A DNA stretch of 64,000 nucleotides from JANQMY01 sp965228775 (GTDB lineage Bacteria; Pseudomonadota; Alphaproteobacteria; JANQMY01), in the NCBI GenBank assembly GCA_965228775.1, contig OZ245840.1, forward strand, positions 930,001-994,000, in the 5' to 3' direction. Positions 33,164 to 42,281 of the stretch are shown here, piece after piece. Every line of letters begins with the position of its first letter. Positions within the stretch are counted from its first letter, which is position 1. The translations under genes were made by a program, and so were the position numbers. The notes beneath the pieces were generated by a model. The model searched no databases and had not been told where the DNA came from. It worked only from the letters and a program-made list of their open reading frames with translations.

Positions 33164-33547
33164 CTATGCGATCACCACATTTTCTTCGCCGAACCACAGG
33201 GGCGAGTTGTCGAGGTCGATGAATTTGCGCTCGTCTTCCAAGAGGAGGCGGCCAGCTTCCGCAGCCTTCGGGTCATTGGCCTGTGCCGCCAGAGCTTCGA
33301 AACTGTCGAACCATAATTCGGCAACACCGTCATAGATTTCAGGCGCCTGGTCTATGCCCCCGGCGCGTGAGGCGCGCAACGGCGTGTCGGCGTCCGAAGG
33401 GCGCCCATGACATTGCACGTAGCGCCGAATACCAAGCACCTCTTTATGTTGGGCAACCAATGGCGCGTGATTGTTTCTCCAATAATCCTGAAATTCTTCC
33501 AGGCTCATACCTGGCTTTCGCCTCAAGCAAAAAGTTAATTTTATCAT
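33164..33547 (-). CDS. EthD-domain protein
   Basis: A 127-residue dimeric alpha/beta barrel (ferredoxin-like) protein. The EthD pattern KLTFCLRRKPGMSLEEFQDY and WRNNHAPLVAQH is clear, with the conserved His. AGGAGG lies before ATG 33547. EthD proteins assist or carry out degradation steps, for instance in ether oxidation and polyketide-like ring reactions, but the role here is unknown. It stands alone between the effector paralogue and moaA. Confidence 0.87.
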   Translation of the reverse strand: MIKLTFCLRRKPGMSLEEFQDYWRNNHAPLVAQHKEVLGIRRYVQCHGRPSDADTPLRASRAGGIDQAPEIYDGVAELWFDSFEALAAQANDPKAAEAGRLLLEDERKFIDLDNSPLWFGEENVVIA

Positions 33548-33698
33548 ATAACCTCCTGATTTTTATATTCATATGATAGCCAAGTGAGACTGAGCATTAG
33601 ATCTATCTTGCACATGGTGCGGCGCTATTTGCAAAGGCAACACTACTAGAAAACGTTGAAATTCGATCTCGACAAGCTACCTTGTGCGATCAGGATAG

Positions 33699-34754
33699 AT
33701 GAAGGCAGAAATGTCCGAGAACATAGTCACCACAGCTCAGGCAAGCGCAACAAATGGCCTGGATCTAATTGATCCTTTTGGCCGGCACGTCTCATATCTT
33801 CGGGTATCGGTTACCGACCGTTGCGACTTTCGCTGCGTCTATTGCATGGCGGAGGACATGACCTTCCTACCCAAGGCTGAAGTCTTGACCCTGGAAGAAT
33901 TGGACCGGCTTTGCTCGGCCTTCGTGAAACGGGGCGTCAAAAAACTGCGCCTCACCGGTGGGGAACCGCTGGTGCGCAAAGGTATTCTAACGCTGATCGA
34001 AAGCCTCGGGCGCCATTTGGATACAGGCGACCTGGAGGAGTTGACGATCACCACCAATGGCAGCCAGCTCAAACGCTATGCGAAAGATCTTTATGCGGCA
34101 GGTGTTCGGCGCATCAACGTGTCGGTCGATACGCTCGATCCCGACAAGTTCGTCGAAATCACCCGTTGGGGCCGCCTCAACCAAGTGTTGGACGGGATTG
34201 AAGCCGCGCAAGACGCAGGACTGAAAATCAAGATCAACGCCGTTGCCCTCAAAGGCGTGAATGCTCATGAGATTCCCCACATGATTTCGTGGGCCCATGA
34301 CCGGGATATGGATTTCACGCTTATTGAAACCATGCCGTTGGGCGACATTGACGGGGATCGGACGGATCAATATCTGCCGCTTTCGGCCGTTCGGGCAGAG
34401 CTTGCGCAATATTGGACACTGGCCGACCTTCCCGACCGCACCGGCGGACCCGCGCGCTATGTGCGGGTGGAAGAAACCGGTGGGCGCCTCGGGTTCATCA
34501 CGCCGCTGACCCATAATTTCTGTGAAAGCTGCAACCGGGTGCGGTTGACCTGTACCGGCACGCTTTACATGTGCCTTGGTCAGGAAGATGCGGCGGACTT
34601 GCGCAAACCTCTAAGAGACAGCAGTGACAATGACCTGCTCATGGAGGCCATTGATGAAGCCATTGGCCGCAAACCCAAGGGGCATGATTTCGTGATTGAC
34701 CGGCGTCGCAATCAACCGGCCGTCAAACGGCACATGTCGGTGACCGGCGGCTAG
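33699..34754 (+). CDS. moaA: GTP 3',8-cyclase, molybdenum cofactor biosynthesis
   Basis: A 351-residue radical SAM enzyme that converts GTP to 3',8-cyclo-GTP, the first step of molybdopterin synthesis. The SAM cluster is in TDRCDFRCVYCMAED, the second cluster in NFCESCNRVRLTCTGTLYMC, and the C-terminal GG needed for activity is present (MSVTGG). LRLTGGEPLVRKG is also typical. ATG 33699 or 33711 may start. The product serves the molybdenum hydroxylase encoded at 16-18.7 kb and other Mo enzymes. moaC and other moa genes are not next to it. Confidence 0.95.
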   Translation: MKAEMSENIVTTAQASATNGLDLIDPFGRHVSYLRVSVTDRCDFRCVYCMAEDMTFLPKAEVLTLEELDRLCSAFVKRGVKKLRLTGGEPLVRKGILTLIESLGRHLDTGDLEELTITTNGSQLKRYAKDLYAAGVRRINVSVDTLDPDKFVEITRWGRLNQVLDGIEAAQDAGLKIKINAVALKGVNAHEIPHMISWAHDRDMDFTLIETMPLGDIDGDRTDQYLPLSAVRAELAQYWTLADLPDRTGGPARYVRVEETGGRLGFITPLTHNFCESCNRVRLTCTGTLYMCLGQEDAADLRKPLRDSSDNDLLMEAIDEAIGRKPKGHDFVIDRRRNQPAVKRHMSVTGG

Positions 34755-34787
34755 AGCATTTCATAGTCATATTGAATCGTTCTAACT

Positions 34788-35294
34788 CTATTCAAAGTCG
34801 ACTTGGTGAGAGAACGATTTGCCGTCGGAAATCGTCAACCGCTCAAATCCTAAATACCGCAAAAGATCGAAGAAGGTGAAGATATCGTCCACGCTGTTCT
34901 CTATGAAGAACGGTGTCCGGCGAGAGAACGCGGTCAATTGGGCAAGAACACCTCTGGCCCGGTACAACGATCCAAATACCTCGTCATTGAGAGCAACGAT
35001 AATGAGCTTCTGAGCATCAGACCCTTTGGCGAAAACGGCGTATTGAGGGGCGTACGCCGAACGCGATTGCAGCGCCGTAAGTTCCGTTACGAACCGGATG
35101 CGGCTGTTCCGTTGAATATCTGGATTCTGACGCGCACGCGCCACATAGGTCTCTTTGCTGGTGACGGTCGGATAGTAATACCCTTCATGCCCCGGCTTTT
35201 TCGGTTCGGCGGCGGCTGGCGCCGGTTCGTCTTGGGCCATGGCGGCGCTTCCCGCCACCAACATCATCAGAAAAAAGACTGTTGCTCGGATCAT
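34788..35294 (-). CDS. secreted hypothetical protein
   Basis: About 168 residues from ATG 35294. The signal peptide is TVFFLMMLVAGSAAMAQ; after it comes a Pro/Ala/Glu linker (DEPAPAAAEPKKPGHEG). The soluble domain contains YYYPTVTSKETYVARARQ, RIRFVTELTALQSR, QKLIIVALNDEVFG and a C-terminal TFFDLLRYLGFERLTISDG. I recognise it only as a conserved alphaproteobacterial hypothetical. The earlier in-frame ATG at 35372 would place the signal peptide internally, so it was not chosen. It is convergent with moaA and divergent from nadK. Confidence 0.72.
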   Translation of the reverse strand: MIRATVFFLMMLVAGSAAMAQDEPAPAAAEPKKPGHEGYYYPTVTSKETYVARARQNPDIQRNSRIRFVTELTALQSRSAYAPQYAVFAKGSDAQKLIIVALNDEVFGSLYRARGVLAQLTAFSRRTPFFIENSVDDIFTFFDLLRYLGFERLTISDGKSFSHQVDFE

Positions 35295-35463
35295 CTTCGG
35301 TACCCCTTTTTTGCCGGTGTACCATAGCCCCTGCCAACAAGGCATGGCAAAAAGTGCCCAACACCCCCACATGCGCGCCGCTGGACCGCACCAGGACGCC
35401 GGGATATAAGACTTCCATGATTTTTCCTGCCTTGCTTACCCATACATCTGGTTGCCGGTCCGT

Positions 35464-36240
35464 ATGAGCGCCTCTCGATTTAAGCACATTCATTTTGCGG
35501 CAAGCCCAGTTGAAGAAGCTCAATCAGCGCTGGCTGAACTTTCGGAACGATTTGGCAATGCTCCCGTCAGTGAAGCGGAAGTCATCGTGACCTTGGGCGG
35601 CGACGGGTTCATGCTGCAGACACTTCACGAGAACATGGACCGAAAGATCCCCATCTACGGCATGAACAGGGGGTCCGTCGGTTTTCTTATGAATGAGTTC
35701 AGCCTCGACGGCCTTCATGAAAGGTTGGACAAAGCCGAAACCGCCATCATTCATCCGCTGCGCATGAATGCCACCACCGCCGACGACCGCACCCATGAAG
35801 CGCTCGCCATTAACGAGGTGTCGCTGCTTCGCGAAACACGTCAGGCTGCTAAGATCCGGATCATCGTGGATGAGCGTGAGCGCATGGCCGAACTGATCTG
35901 TGACGGTATATTGATTTCGACGCCGGCAGGCAGCACGGCCTATAACCTATCCGCACACGGTCCAATTTTACCCATTGATGCGGCTCTTTTGGCGCTGACC
36001 CCAATTAGTGCATTTCGTCCCCGGCGTTGGCGGGGCGCCCTGTTGCCGCGCCGTGCACGCGTCAGCTTCGAAATCCTAGAGGCAGAGAAGCGGCCGGTCA
36101 GCGCCGTCGCGGACTATACAGAGTTCCGAAATGTTGTTCGCGTGGACGCCACCGAAGATCGCAGCATATCCATTTCCATGCTGTTTGACGCAGGACACAA
36201 TCTGGACGAACGCATCTTAGCAGAACAATTTGTCTACTGA
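35464..36240 (+). CDS. nadK: NAD kinase
   Basis: About 258 residues from ATG 35464. It phosphorylates NAD to NADP in the cytoplasm. The catalytic GGDG is at residues 45-48 (VTLGGDGFMLQ), the NAD-binding motif is around LAINEVSLLRE, and ISTPAGSTAYNLSAHGP is the second conserved block. The C-terminal half has the RPRRW/LPRRA basic stretch of alphaproteobacterial NadK. The downstream permease gene starts within the last 11 bases, which suggests translational coupling. Confidence 0.93.
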   Translation: MSASRFKHIHFAASPVEEAQSALAELSERFGNAPVSEAEVIVTLGGDGFMLQTLHENMDRKIPIYGMNRGSVGFLMNEFSLDGLHERLDKAETAIIHPLRMNATTADDRTHEALAINEVSLLRETRQAAKIRIIVDERERMAELICDGILISTPAGSTAYNLSAHGPILPIDAALLALTPISAFRPRRWRGALLPRRARVSFEILEAEKRPVSAVADYTEFRNVVRVDATEDRSISISMLFDAGHNLDERILAEQFVY

Positions 36241-37300
36241 CGCTCACGAGCCTACTTGGCAAAATTTTGCGTTTACGCTGCTGATCGCATCGCTCGGCGG
36301 CGCGCTTTTTGCGTTACTACAGGCCCCTCTGGCCTGGATGCTGGGCGCCATGATGGCCACGACTTTGGTGACAATGTCGGGGCGGCCGCTGGCGGTTCCA
36401 CCAAACCTCCGGTTATGCATGATTACAATTCTCGGTGTCCTGCTCGGCGCTGCCTTTACGCCCGAACTGGCATCTCAAATTCCAGGATGGATCGTTTTTG
36501 TCATTTTACTGACTGTGTTTGTGGTCATAACGAATGCAATATCCTTTTGGTTCTTCTGGAAATGGGGCGGGCTTGATCACGTCACCGCCTTCTTTGCGAG
36601 CACGCCCGGCGGTATTAGCGAAATGGCCATCGTTGGGGAGGAATATGGCGGCGACGTACGCGTGATTACGCTGGTTCATGCGACGCGCATTCTATTGGTC
36701 GTCAGCATCATTCCCTTCTATTTCAGACTGGTTCTGGGATATGACGTCCCCTCTCTTCCGCCAACAGGCACAAGTGTGTTCAGCATTGCACTTTTGGATG
36801 CAGCCGTTCTGACCACTTGTGCCGTCTTAGGCTTTCTCATCTTTCGGCCCCTGCCCATTCCGGCAACCGCTTTGATCGGCCCCATGCTGTTGAGTGCCTG
36901 CATCCATCTCATGGGCATCTCAAGCAGCTCTCCGCCAAACGAACTGATTGCCGTGGCACAGATCGTGGTTGGGGCCGCCATCGGATGCCGGTTCTCGGGC
37001 ATGACGTGGCCTTTCTTGCGGAAAGCCGCGACACTCGCCATCGGCTCGGGCATTCTTATGATTGTGGCCGCTGTAGCCGCCGCCGTTGCAATCGCCCCGC
37101 TGGTGTCTCTGGACCAGCAAGGCATTCTGCTCTCCTTCGTACCCGGCGGATTGACGGAAATGTCTTTGATCGCGCTCTCTACCGGCGTCGACACGGCCTT
37201 TGTTTCGACAATGCATGTCTTGCGGATCATGATGGTGATTATCGGTGCACCGATCGTGTTCAGTATGGTGAACAAGTACTTAATCCGCACACAGACCTAA
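36230..37300 (+). CDS. AbrB family membrane protein (putative permease)
   Basis: About 356 residues with nine to eleven membrane helices in two related halves. Each half has the family hallmark: LGALFALLQAPLAWMLGAM and STPGGISEMAIV in the first, VPGGLTEMSLIALSTG in the second (PF05145, formerly called ammonia monooxygenase-like). The transported compound is unknown. The start seems to be TTG 36230, overlapping the nadK stop by 11 bases; no ATG fits before the first helix. Coupling to nadK expression is likely. Confidence 0.83.
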   Translation: MSTDAHEPTWQNFAFTLLIASLGGALFALLQAPLAWMLGAMMATTLVTMSGRPLAVPPNLRLCMITILGVLLGAAFTPELASQIPGWIVFVILLTVFVVITNAISFWFFWKWGGLDHVTAFFASTPGGISEMAIVGEEYGGDVRVITLVHATRILLVVSIIPFYFRLVLGYDVPSLPPTGTSVFSIALLDAAVLTTCAVLGFLIFRPLPIPATALIGPMLLSACIHLMGISSSSPPNELIAVAQIVVGAAIGCRFSGMTWPFLRKAATLAIGSGILMIVAAVAAAVAIAPLVSLDQQGILLSFVPGGLTEMSLIALSTGVDTAFVSTMHVLRIMMVIIGAPIVFSMVNKYLIRTQT

Positions 37301-37482
37301 AACGTACACGCCATGCGTGTTTGACTAGAGCTTTATCCAAAATTAAGGCGAATTGCCGCATAATCCGCATCAGTCTGGTGACGTGATGGGGGCACACTCT
37401 CAGCCTGCTGTTCGGCTCCGGACTGGTTTAAGCGTAACCGGGATCGTCCAGCCGCTTTGGAGCAAGCATTGGACGGCTTCCC

Positions 37483-37923
37483 ATGACGAGCAAGAAAAAA
37501 ACAATGACATTAGACTCAGCGGATCTGATCAAGCGCGGTGAAGAGGCCATGAAAGGCCTGGCGGAAAACTTTGACGCATGGATGAATGACGAGTTAACCC
37601 GGCTTTTGGATGCGCGCCGCGTCGTTCTCGAAGAAGGGGTGACGGAAATGGCGCTCGAGGCGCTTCATGTAGTGGCCCATGATATGAAGGGGTCAAGTTC
37701 CACCTACGGCTATCCGCTGGCCGCCCGCGTGGCCGCAACCCTGTCGACCTTAACGGAGAAAGTCGTCGAAGAGGAGCCGTCGCTTGATCTTATCAATGCG
37801 CATGTGGACGCGATCCGCGCCATCATCCAGGGCGGCATCAAAGAAGCCGACAATCCTGTGGGCATGGAAATCGCCGACAATCTGCAAGACATTGTCGAGA
37901 GCAGAACCGCCGAAGCCGGTTAA
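37483..37923 (+). CDS. Hpt-domain phosphotransfer protein
   Basis: A 146-residue helical protein. The phosphoacceptor His 66 lies in VVAHDMKGSSSTYGYP, the Hpt signature HxxKGS. It should shuttle a phosphoryl group between a hybrid kinase and a response regulator. No kinase gene is next to it; a CheY-like receiver is at 43.2-43.6 kb and could be a partner (inference). It has acidic helical extensions at both ends. It converges on the Nudix gene with 42 bases between. Confidence 0.87.
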   Translation: MTSKKKTMTLDSADLIKRGEEAMKGLAENFDAWMNDELTRLLDARRVVLEEGVTEMALEALHVVAHDMKGSSSTYGYPLAARVAATLSTLTEKVVEEEPSLDLINAHVDAIRAIIQGGIKEADNPVGMEIADNLQDIVESRTAEAG

Positions 37924-37965
37924 AGTGATCCTTCTTGAGTGGGACTGCTAAGTCCGCTGAAAAAC

Positions 37966-38766
37966 TTAACCCATCTGATCGACAGGCCGTTCCGTCACGC
38001 TGTACCCGGCCTCTGCCGGAATGCACAAGACGGCTGTGCCGTCCCGGTCTTCAAGTTTCGGTTCGACCGTCACGATCTTGCGGTTTCGCGCCATTTCAAA
38101 GGCTTCAGCGACATTCGCACTTTGCGCCAGCATTTCCAGGTTCATCTGTGTCGGGAATATAATCGTACGCTTCCCTTCTTCAGCCTCTTTCAAGGCCTGG
38201 CGCGGCGATATCCAAACGGAATCCACCGACTCGCTGCCGTCATGTGCCCCAACCTGGCCTTCCGGCCATGCTGCCAGAAAGAAGTGGGTGTCGAACCGTT
38301 TAGGCATCATTTTCGGCGTAATCCAATGAGCGAAGGGCTGCATCTGATGTGAGGCGAGCGTCAGATCTTCCTCTTGAATAAAGGCAAGGAAATCAAGCTC
38401 GCGGGCATTCAATGCGTCCCTTTGCTTTGCATAGGATGCCAGTTGATCGGCACCAATCAGCTCCTCCGTTTTCGGGTTGCGCGCAAGCAAGATGCCGGAT
38501 TCTTCAAAGGCTTCGCGAATAGCGGCCACACGAATGGCCAAGCTGTAATCGTCGAATTCATCCGCATGGCGCACATGATTCTTCCAGCCGGCATCGAAAT
38601 CAGATTTGTCCGCCTTCCCCCCTGGAAACACCAAGGCGCCTGACGCAAAGTCGATTTGGTGATGGCGCACAACCATGAAGACCTCAAGGGGCGCCGGACC
38701 TTCACCGTCCCTCAAGACAAGGACGGTGGATGACGGCACTGGTGTGGCTGGTTCTTTGTCGGACAT
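37966..38766 (-). CDS. NUDIX hydrolase (NUDT7/19-like)
   Basis: A 266-residue enzyme. The Nudix box is interrupted: LVFPGGK at residues 46-51 and REAFEESGIL at 84-93, leaving an insertion of about 20 residues between the Gly and REUxEE parts. That spacing is seen in the CoA diphosphohydrolase/NUDT19-like group, so acyl-CoA or CoA is a likely substrate (inference). The metal-binding Glu residues EES are present. The start ATG 38766 follows the Pro/Thr-rich N-terminus MSDKEPATPVPSS. Confidence 0.88.
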   Translation of the reverse strand: MSDKEPATPVPSSTVLVLRDGEGPAPLEVFMVVRHHQIDFASGALVFPGGKADKSDFDAGWKNHVRHADEFDDYSLAIRVAAIREAFEESGILLARNPKTEELIGADQLASYAKQRDALNARELDFLAFIQEEDLTLASHQMQPFAHWITPKMMPKRFDTHFFLAAWPEGQVGAHDGSESVDSVWISPRQALKEAEEGKRTIIFPTQMNLEMLAQSANVAEAFEMARNRKIVTVEPKLEDRDGTAVLCIPAEAGYSVTERPVDQMG

Positions 38767-38933
38767 GAAGTGTTTCCCCCGGTTTCCGGCTGTGGATCTT
38801 TATTTTTTATTCACCTTAAGCGCCGCGTGGCCGGCGGCCTTTGGTCTTTCTGTTAACGCCTTGCTGATAGGCTGATAGGCGACAGAACAGAATTTCAGTA
38901 TCAGTGACACTAAATCGATTGGACGCAAAATAA

Positions 38934-39764
38934 ATGCAGCTTACCAATCAGGATTTCGATGACGGCTTCAAGAATAAGCGCTTCGAACTTTTCTACCAAC
39001 CCATCATTTCACTTTCCTCGCCCTTGGTTCTCGCAGCGGAAGCGGTGGTTCGCTGGGATCATCCGGACTATGGGGTCATGACACCCGGCCTATTTTTGAC
39101 CCATCTGGACCGGTTGGGCCGCAATGGGGAGTTGACGCGGTATGTGATTCGCGAAGCGGCAGAGGCCTGCGCCTCCGCGCTGCAGCAAGGTGTCGACCTT
39201 ACCATCGGCCTAAATGTGCTCGCGAACGATTTGTTGGACGGCAGTTTACCCGCCTCAATCGGCCTGCTGGTTCAGGAATTGGGCATCGCCCATGAAAACC
39301 TGATCGTCGAAGTCCCTCACTATCCGCTGGAACGCCCGAATGAGCGTTTCCTGCAAACCATGACGGTATTACGTGACCAAGGCATCGGAACGGCAGCCCA
39401 TCTGGGGGCCGATGTCTTTACGTCGAAAACGGAACTGGACTTTGAAGTCTTCACGCATCTTAAAATCAGCATACAGTCTGTTCTTGAAGTGGAAGCACGG
39501 CTGAAAGGGGCCGGCGTTGACCGGGTCATCGAGTTCTTGAAGAACGCGCGAGACCGGCATGTAACGGCCATCGCCGTTGGCGCTGAAAGTGCCACCTCAT
39601 TGTCCAGCATTGACGAGCTGGGTTTTGCCGGCGTTCAGGGAAATTACATCAGCGCGCCGATCAAGTTCGATGAAGCCCTCGACTGGCTGTCCACATGGTC
39701 AGACGTGATTTCGGATGAGCAGTTGGATGCAGCGCCCAGTCCTGCGGGCACGCTGTTGAGCTAA
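38934..39764 (+). CDS. degenerate EAL-domain protein
   Basis: A 276-residue protein covering one EAL fold (FELFYQPIISL at residue 17, then AAEAVVRWDHPDYG). The signature residues of cyclic-di-GMP phosphodiesterases are lost: EAV replaces EAL at 36-38, EVPHY replaces ExTE near 126, the metal-binding DDFGTG is missing (GIGTAAHLGADVF), KIS replaces KID at 177-179, and AEGVE is replaced by AVGAES. So it should be catalytically dead and perhaps a binding or sensory protein. It lies directly before, and convergent with, a DUF2336 gene (3 bases between stops). Confidence 0.85.
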   Translation: MQLTNQDFDDGFKNKRFELFYQPIISLSSPLVLAAEAVVRWDHPDYGVMTPGLFLTHLDRLGRNGELTRYVIREAAEACASALQQGVDLTIGLNVLANDLLDGSLPASIGLLVQELGIAHENLIVEVPHYPLERPNERFLQTMTVLRDQGIGTAAHLGADVFTSKTELDFEVFTHLKISIQSVLEVEARLKGAGVDRVIEFLKNARDRHVTAIAVGAESATSLSSIDELGFAGVQGNYISAPIKFDEALDWLSTWSDVISDEQLDAAPSPAGTLLS

Positions 39765-39767
39765 GGG

Positions 39768-40883
39768 TTAGTTGGGCAATTGATGTGCGCCTGTCAGGCT
39801 GTTTAACTTGCCGAACAAGAATTCCAAATCATCGCCAGGCAGATCTTCATATTGCGTCAGGACGCGCTCAAGAAATTTCTGGGTGAACTGATCAATATTG
39901 ATGGCATCGCTGCAGGTATCGATGTCATGAAACACATCCACCGCCGTTCGGAATGCCGGGAACATCTCATCGGGCAATCCGGCGCGCTGATAGATGGCCT
40001 CGAAGCCTTTCTCACCACCATCATGGATCAGCAACCAGGCCTTCTCCGTGGTGATGCGCGCAAGGCAGCCAAAGGCCTCTTCCATGAAGCGCATGTCGCC
40101 TGAGCAAGCCGCCCGCAAAACGATGGACGGTGTCAGCCGGCCATTCCGGTAGAGCTGATTGACCAGATCGATCACATCTTCAGCGCTGTGCTCTTCAGTC
40201 ACCAGCTTGACGGTCACCCGCTCCCGGGTTTCGTTAACGATTGCCTGCACCCGCTCCGGCGGCAGCTCATGATTTTCGGCAAGATAGATCCTCAAACTGT
40301 CCGTTACGAGCGTGACCAGCCGCTCCGTTACCGCCAGCGGCAAAGTCGACCGTTGGGCCATGCCGCCGGAGATGTCTTCATCATCTCCGTGACGGTCCAA
40401 GATAATGTCCATCGACTTTTCGCTGATGTCCGCGCCGTCATTGGTCACCAGAGTGCGCAGTGCGGCAGGGTCATCACTGTCAATCAGCGCGGACACAACC
40501 GTCTCGCCGACGGTTTCACGGCGTGCAATGGCGCTCAATTTCGAACTCGACCCGCCGCGTACCAGACGCACCAAATCCTCATCGGTCAGGACCGGAGAGG
40601 ATTCCAAAATCGGAATGGCCACTTGCTCCACATCTTCCGCAAGCTTGCGGACCAAATCCGCCGGAACATCGGGGATATAGCGCAGGCTTTCCGCCAGGGC
40701 GGCTCTTACGCGAATGGCGGCATCTTGCGCCATGGTGGTCATGATCGCCTGAGCGATCGTCCGTTCGCTGTCGCTGAGGCTGCTGCCCCCTACTTCCGCG
40801 CCGATTTTAGTTGCAACCGATGCCCGCGCTTCGTCGGACGGGTCCGCCAGCAAGGCGGCGATATCTTCTTGACCCAGCGCCAT
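39768..40883 (-). CDS. DUF2336 protein
   Basis: A 371-residue soluble, all-helical, HEAT-like protein typical of Alphaproteobacteria (DUF2336). Repeated helices include IRVRAALAESLRYIPDVP, EVVSALIDSDDPAALRTLV-like and VIDLVNQLYRNGRLTPS. Some members of this family bind signalling components or act in development and motility, but no activity is known. The convergent neighbour is the degenerate EAL protein, and Hpt and CheY genes are nearby, so a signalling role is plausible (inference). Confidence 0.85.
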   Translation of the reverse strand: MALGQEDIAALLADPSDEARASVATKIGAEVGGSSLSDSERTIAQAIMTTMAQDAAIRVRAALAESLRYIPDVPADLVRKLAEDVEQVAIPILESSPVLTDEDLVRLVRGGSSSKLSAIARRETVGETVVSALIDSDDPAALRTLVTNDGADISEKSMDIILDRHGDDEDISGGMAQRSTLPLAVTERLVTLVTDSLRIYLAENHELPPERVQAIVNETRERVTVKLVTEEHSAEDVIDLVNQLYRNGRLTPSIVLRAACSGDMRFMEEAFGCLARITTEKAWLLIHDGGEKGFEAIYQRAGLPDEMFPAFRTAVDVFHDIDTCSDAINIDQFTQKFLERVLTQYEDLPGDDLEFLFGKLNSLTGAHQLPN

Positions 40884-41061
40884 TGTCTGCCTACAGAATG
40901 AAATGACTGATCTAAACGAGTGATCTAAGAGTGCCTCATCGAGCTTAAGGAAGCCTTGCGCCGGGCCGATACCGTTTCAAATTGTTAGGACAGTGTTAAC
41001 ATTTCGCTTCCCTTTTCCCTCAATTCATGAATAGTCCGGGCCAAAGGAACAAGGGGGCGTC

Positions 41062-42279
41062 ATGCTTGAAGGATTAAAAGTTATCGAATTTGCCACATAC
41101 ATCGCGGCCCCTGGGGCGGGCGGTATTTTGGCAGATTGGGGCGCGGATGTTATCAAAATTGAGCCCATTGAAGGCGACCCGATCCGCTCTTTCTTCGCGA
41201 CGATCGCTGCGGATGAAGATCTGGGCAATCCCATCTTCGAACTGGACAATCGCGGCAAACGCAGCGTTGCGCTCAACACGGCGACGGATGAAGGGCGTGA
41301 AGTGCTCTACAAGCTGGTGGCGAACGCCGACATATTCCTCACCAATGTCCGTCCGGGCGGGCTTGAACGGTCGAAGCTCGACTGGGAAAACCTGAAAAAG
41401 GTCAATCCGCGTTTGATCTATGCCAGCGTTAGCGGTTACGGCCTGGAAGGCGAAGAACGCGACCGGGCCGGGTTTGACATCGCGGCGTTCTGGTCGCGCT
41501 CCGGGGTCGGGCGTCTCACCACACCGAAAAACGAAACCCCCATGCCGATCCGCACCGCCGCCGGCGACCACACCACCTCGCTTGCGATGGTGAGCGGCAT
41601 TCTGGCCGCCGTGCATGAAAGACAGAAAACCAACAAAGGACGTCTGGTGGAGACGTCGTTGTTGCGCACCGGCATTTACAGCATCTCCAGCGACATGGCG
41701 ATCCAGCTGCGCTTTGGACGCGTCGCCTCAACCCGGCCGAGAGAGGCAGCACTTAACCCGATCGGCAATTTCTTTCAGACCAAAGACGGTACCTGGATTT
41801 GCCTCGTGCCGCGGCAGGGCAATGTGGATTGGCCGCGCCTTGCAAATGCGATCGGTCGCCCTGAACTTGCGGAAGACGAACGCTTTGCCAACAGCAAGGT
41901 TCGCCGCGCCAATGCGGGCGAATTGATCGAACTGATCGACGGCGAATTCGCCAAGCATGATTTGGAGGTAATGGGCGCCAAACTGGACGAGCAAGACCTG
42001 GTCTGGGCCCCGGTTCAAAATGCGGCTCAAGTGGCCGCTGACCCTCAAGCCCATGCAGCAGGTGCATTTGTTGACGTTCCCAAAGCCGATGCCAGTGGCA
42101 CGTTCAAATCTCCTGCCGGTCCCGTACGCTTCCACAATGAAGTAGAGGATGGCGGCGGAAGTGCCGACGGCCCGAAAGGACCCGCCCCCTCACTTGGACA
42201 GCATACGGATGAAATATTGAAGGAAGCTGGTCTTGGCGAAGCGGAAATCACCACTTTGCGCAGTGCGAAGGTGATTTAG
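41062..42279 (+). CDS. CaiB/BaiF family CoA-transferase
   Basis: A 405-residue type III CoA-transferase. It moves CoA between carboxylic acids via a glutamate-like acyl anhydride on a catalytic Asp, here the Asp in DRAGFDIAAFW. Other landmarks are LKVIEFATYIAAPGAGGILAD, ADVIKIEP at the N-terminus and NIGNF/NPIGNFFQTKDG in the middle. GGGGGCGTC precedes ATG 41062. Substrates are not given by context; related genes in this window are acyl-CoA dehydrogenase and crotonase. It is convergent with the lytic transglycosylase gene. Confidence 0.92.
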   Translation: MLEGLKVIEFATYIAAPGAGGILADWGADVIKIEPIEGDPIRSFFATIAADEDLGNPIFELDNRGKRSVALNTATDEGREVLYKLVANADIFLTNVRPGGLERSKLDWENLKKVNPRLIYASVSGYGLEGEERDRAGFDIAAFWSRSGVGRLTTPKNETPMPIRTAAGDHTTSLAMVSGILAAVHERQKTNKGRLVETSLLRTGIYSISSDMAIQLRFGRVASTRPREAALNPIGNFFQTKDGTWICLVPRQGNVDWPRLANAIGRPELAEDERFANSKVRRANAGELIELIDGEFAKHDLEVMGAKLDEQDLVWAPVQNAAQVAADPQAHAAGAFVDVPKADASGTFKSPAGPVRFHNEVEDGGGSADGPKGPAPSLGQHTDEILKEAGLGEAEITTLRSAKVI

Positions 42280-42281
42280 CG

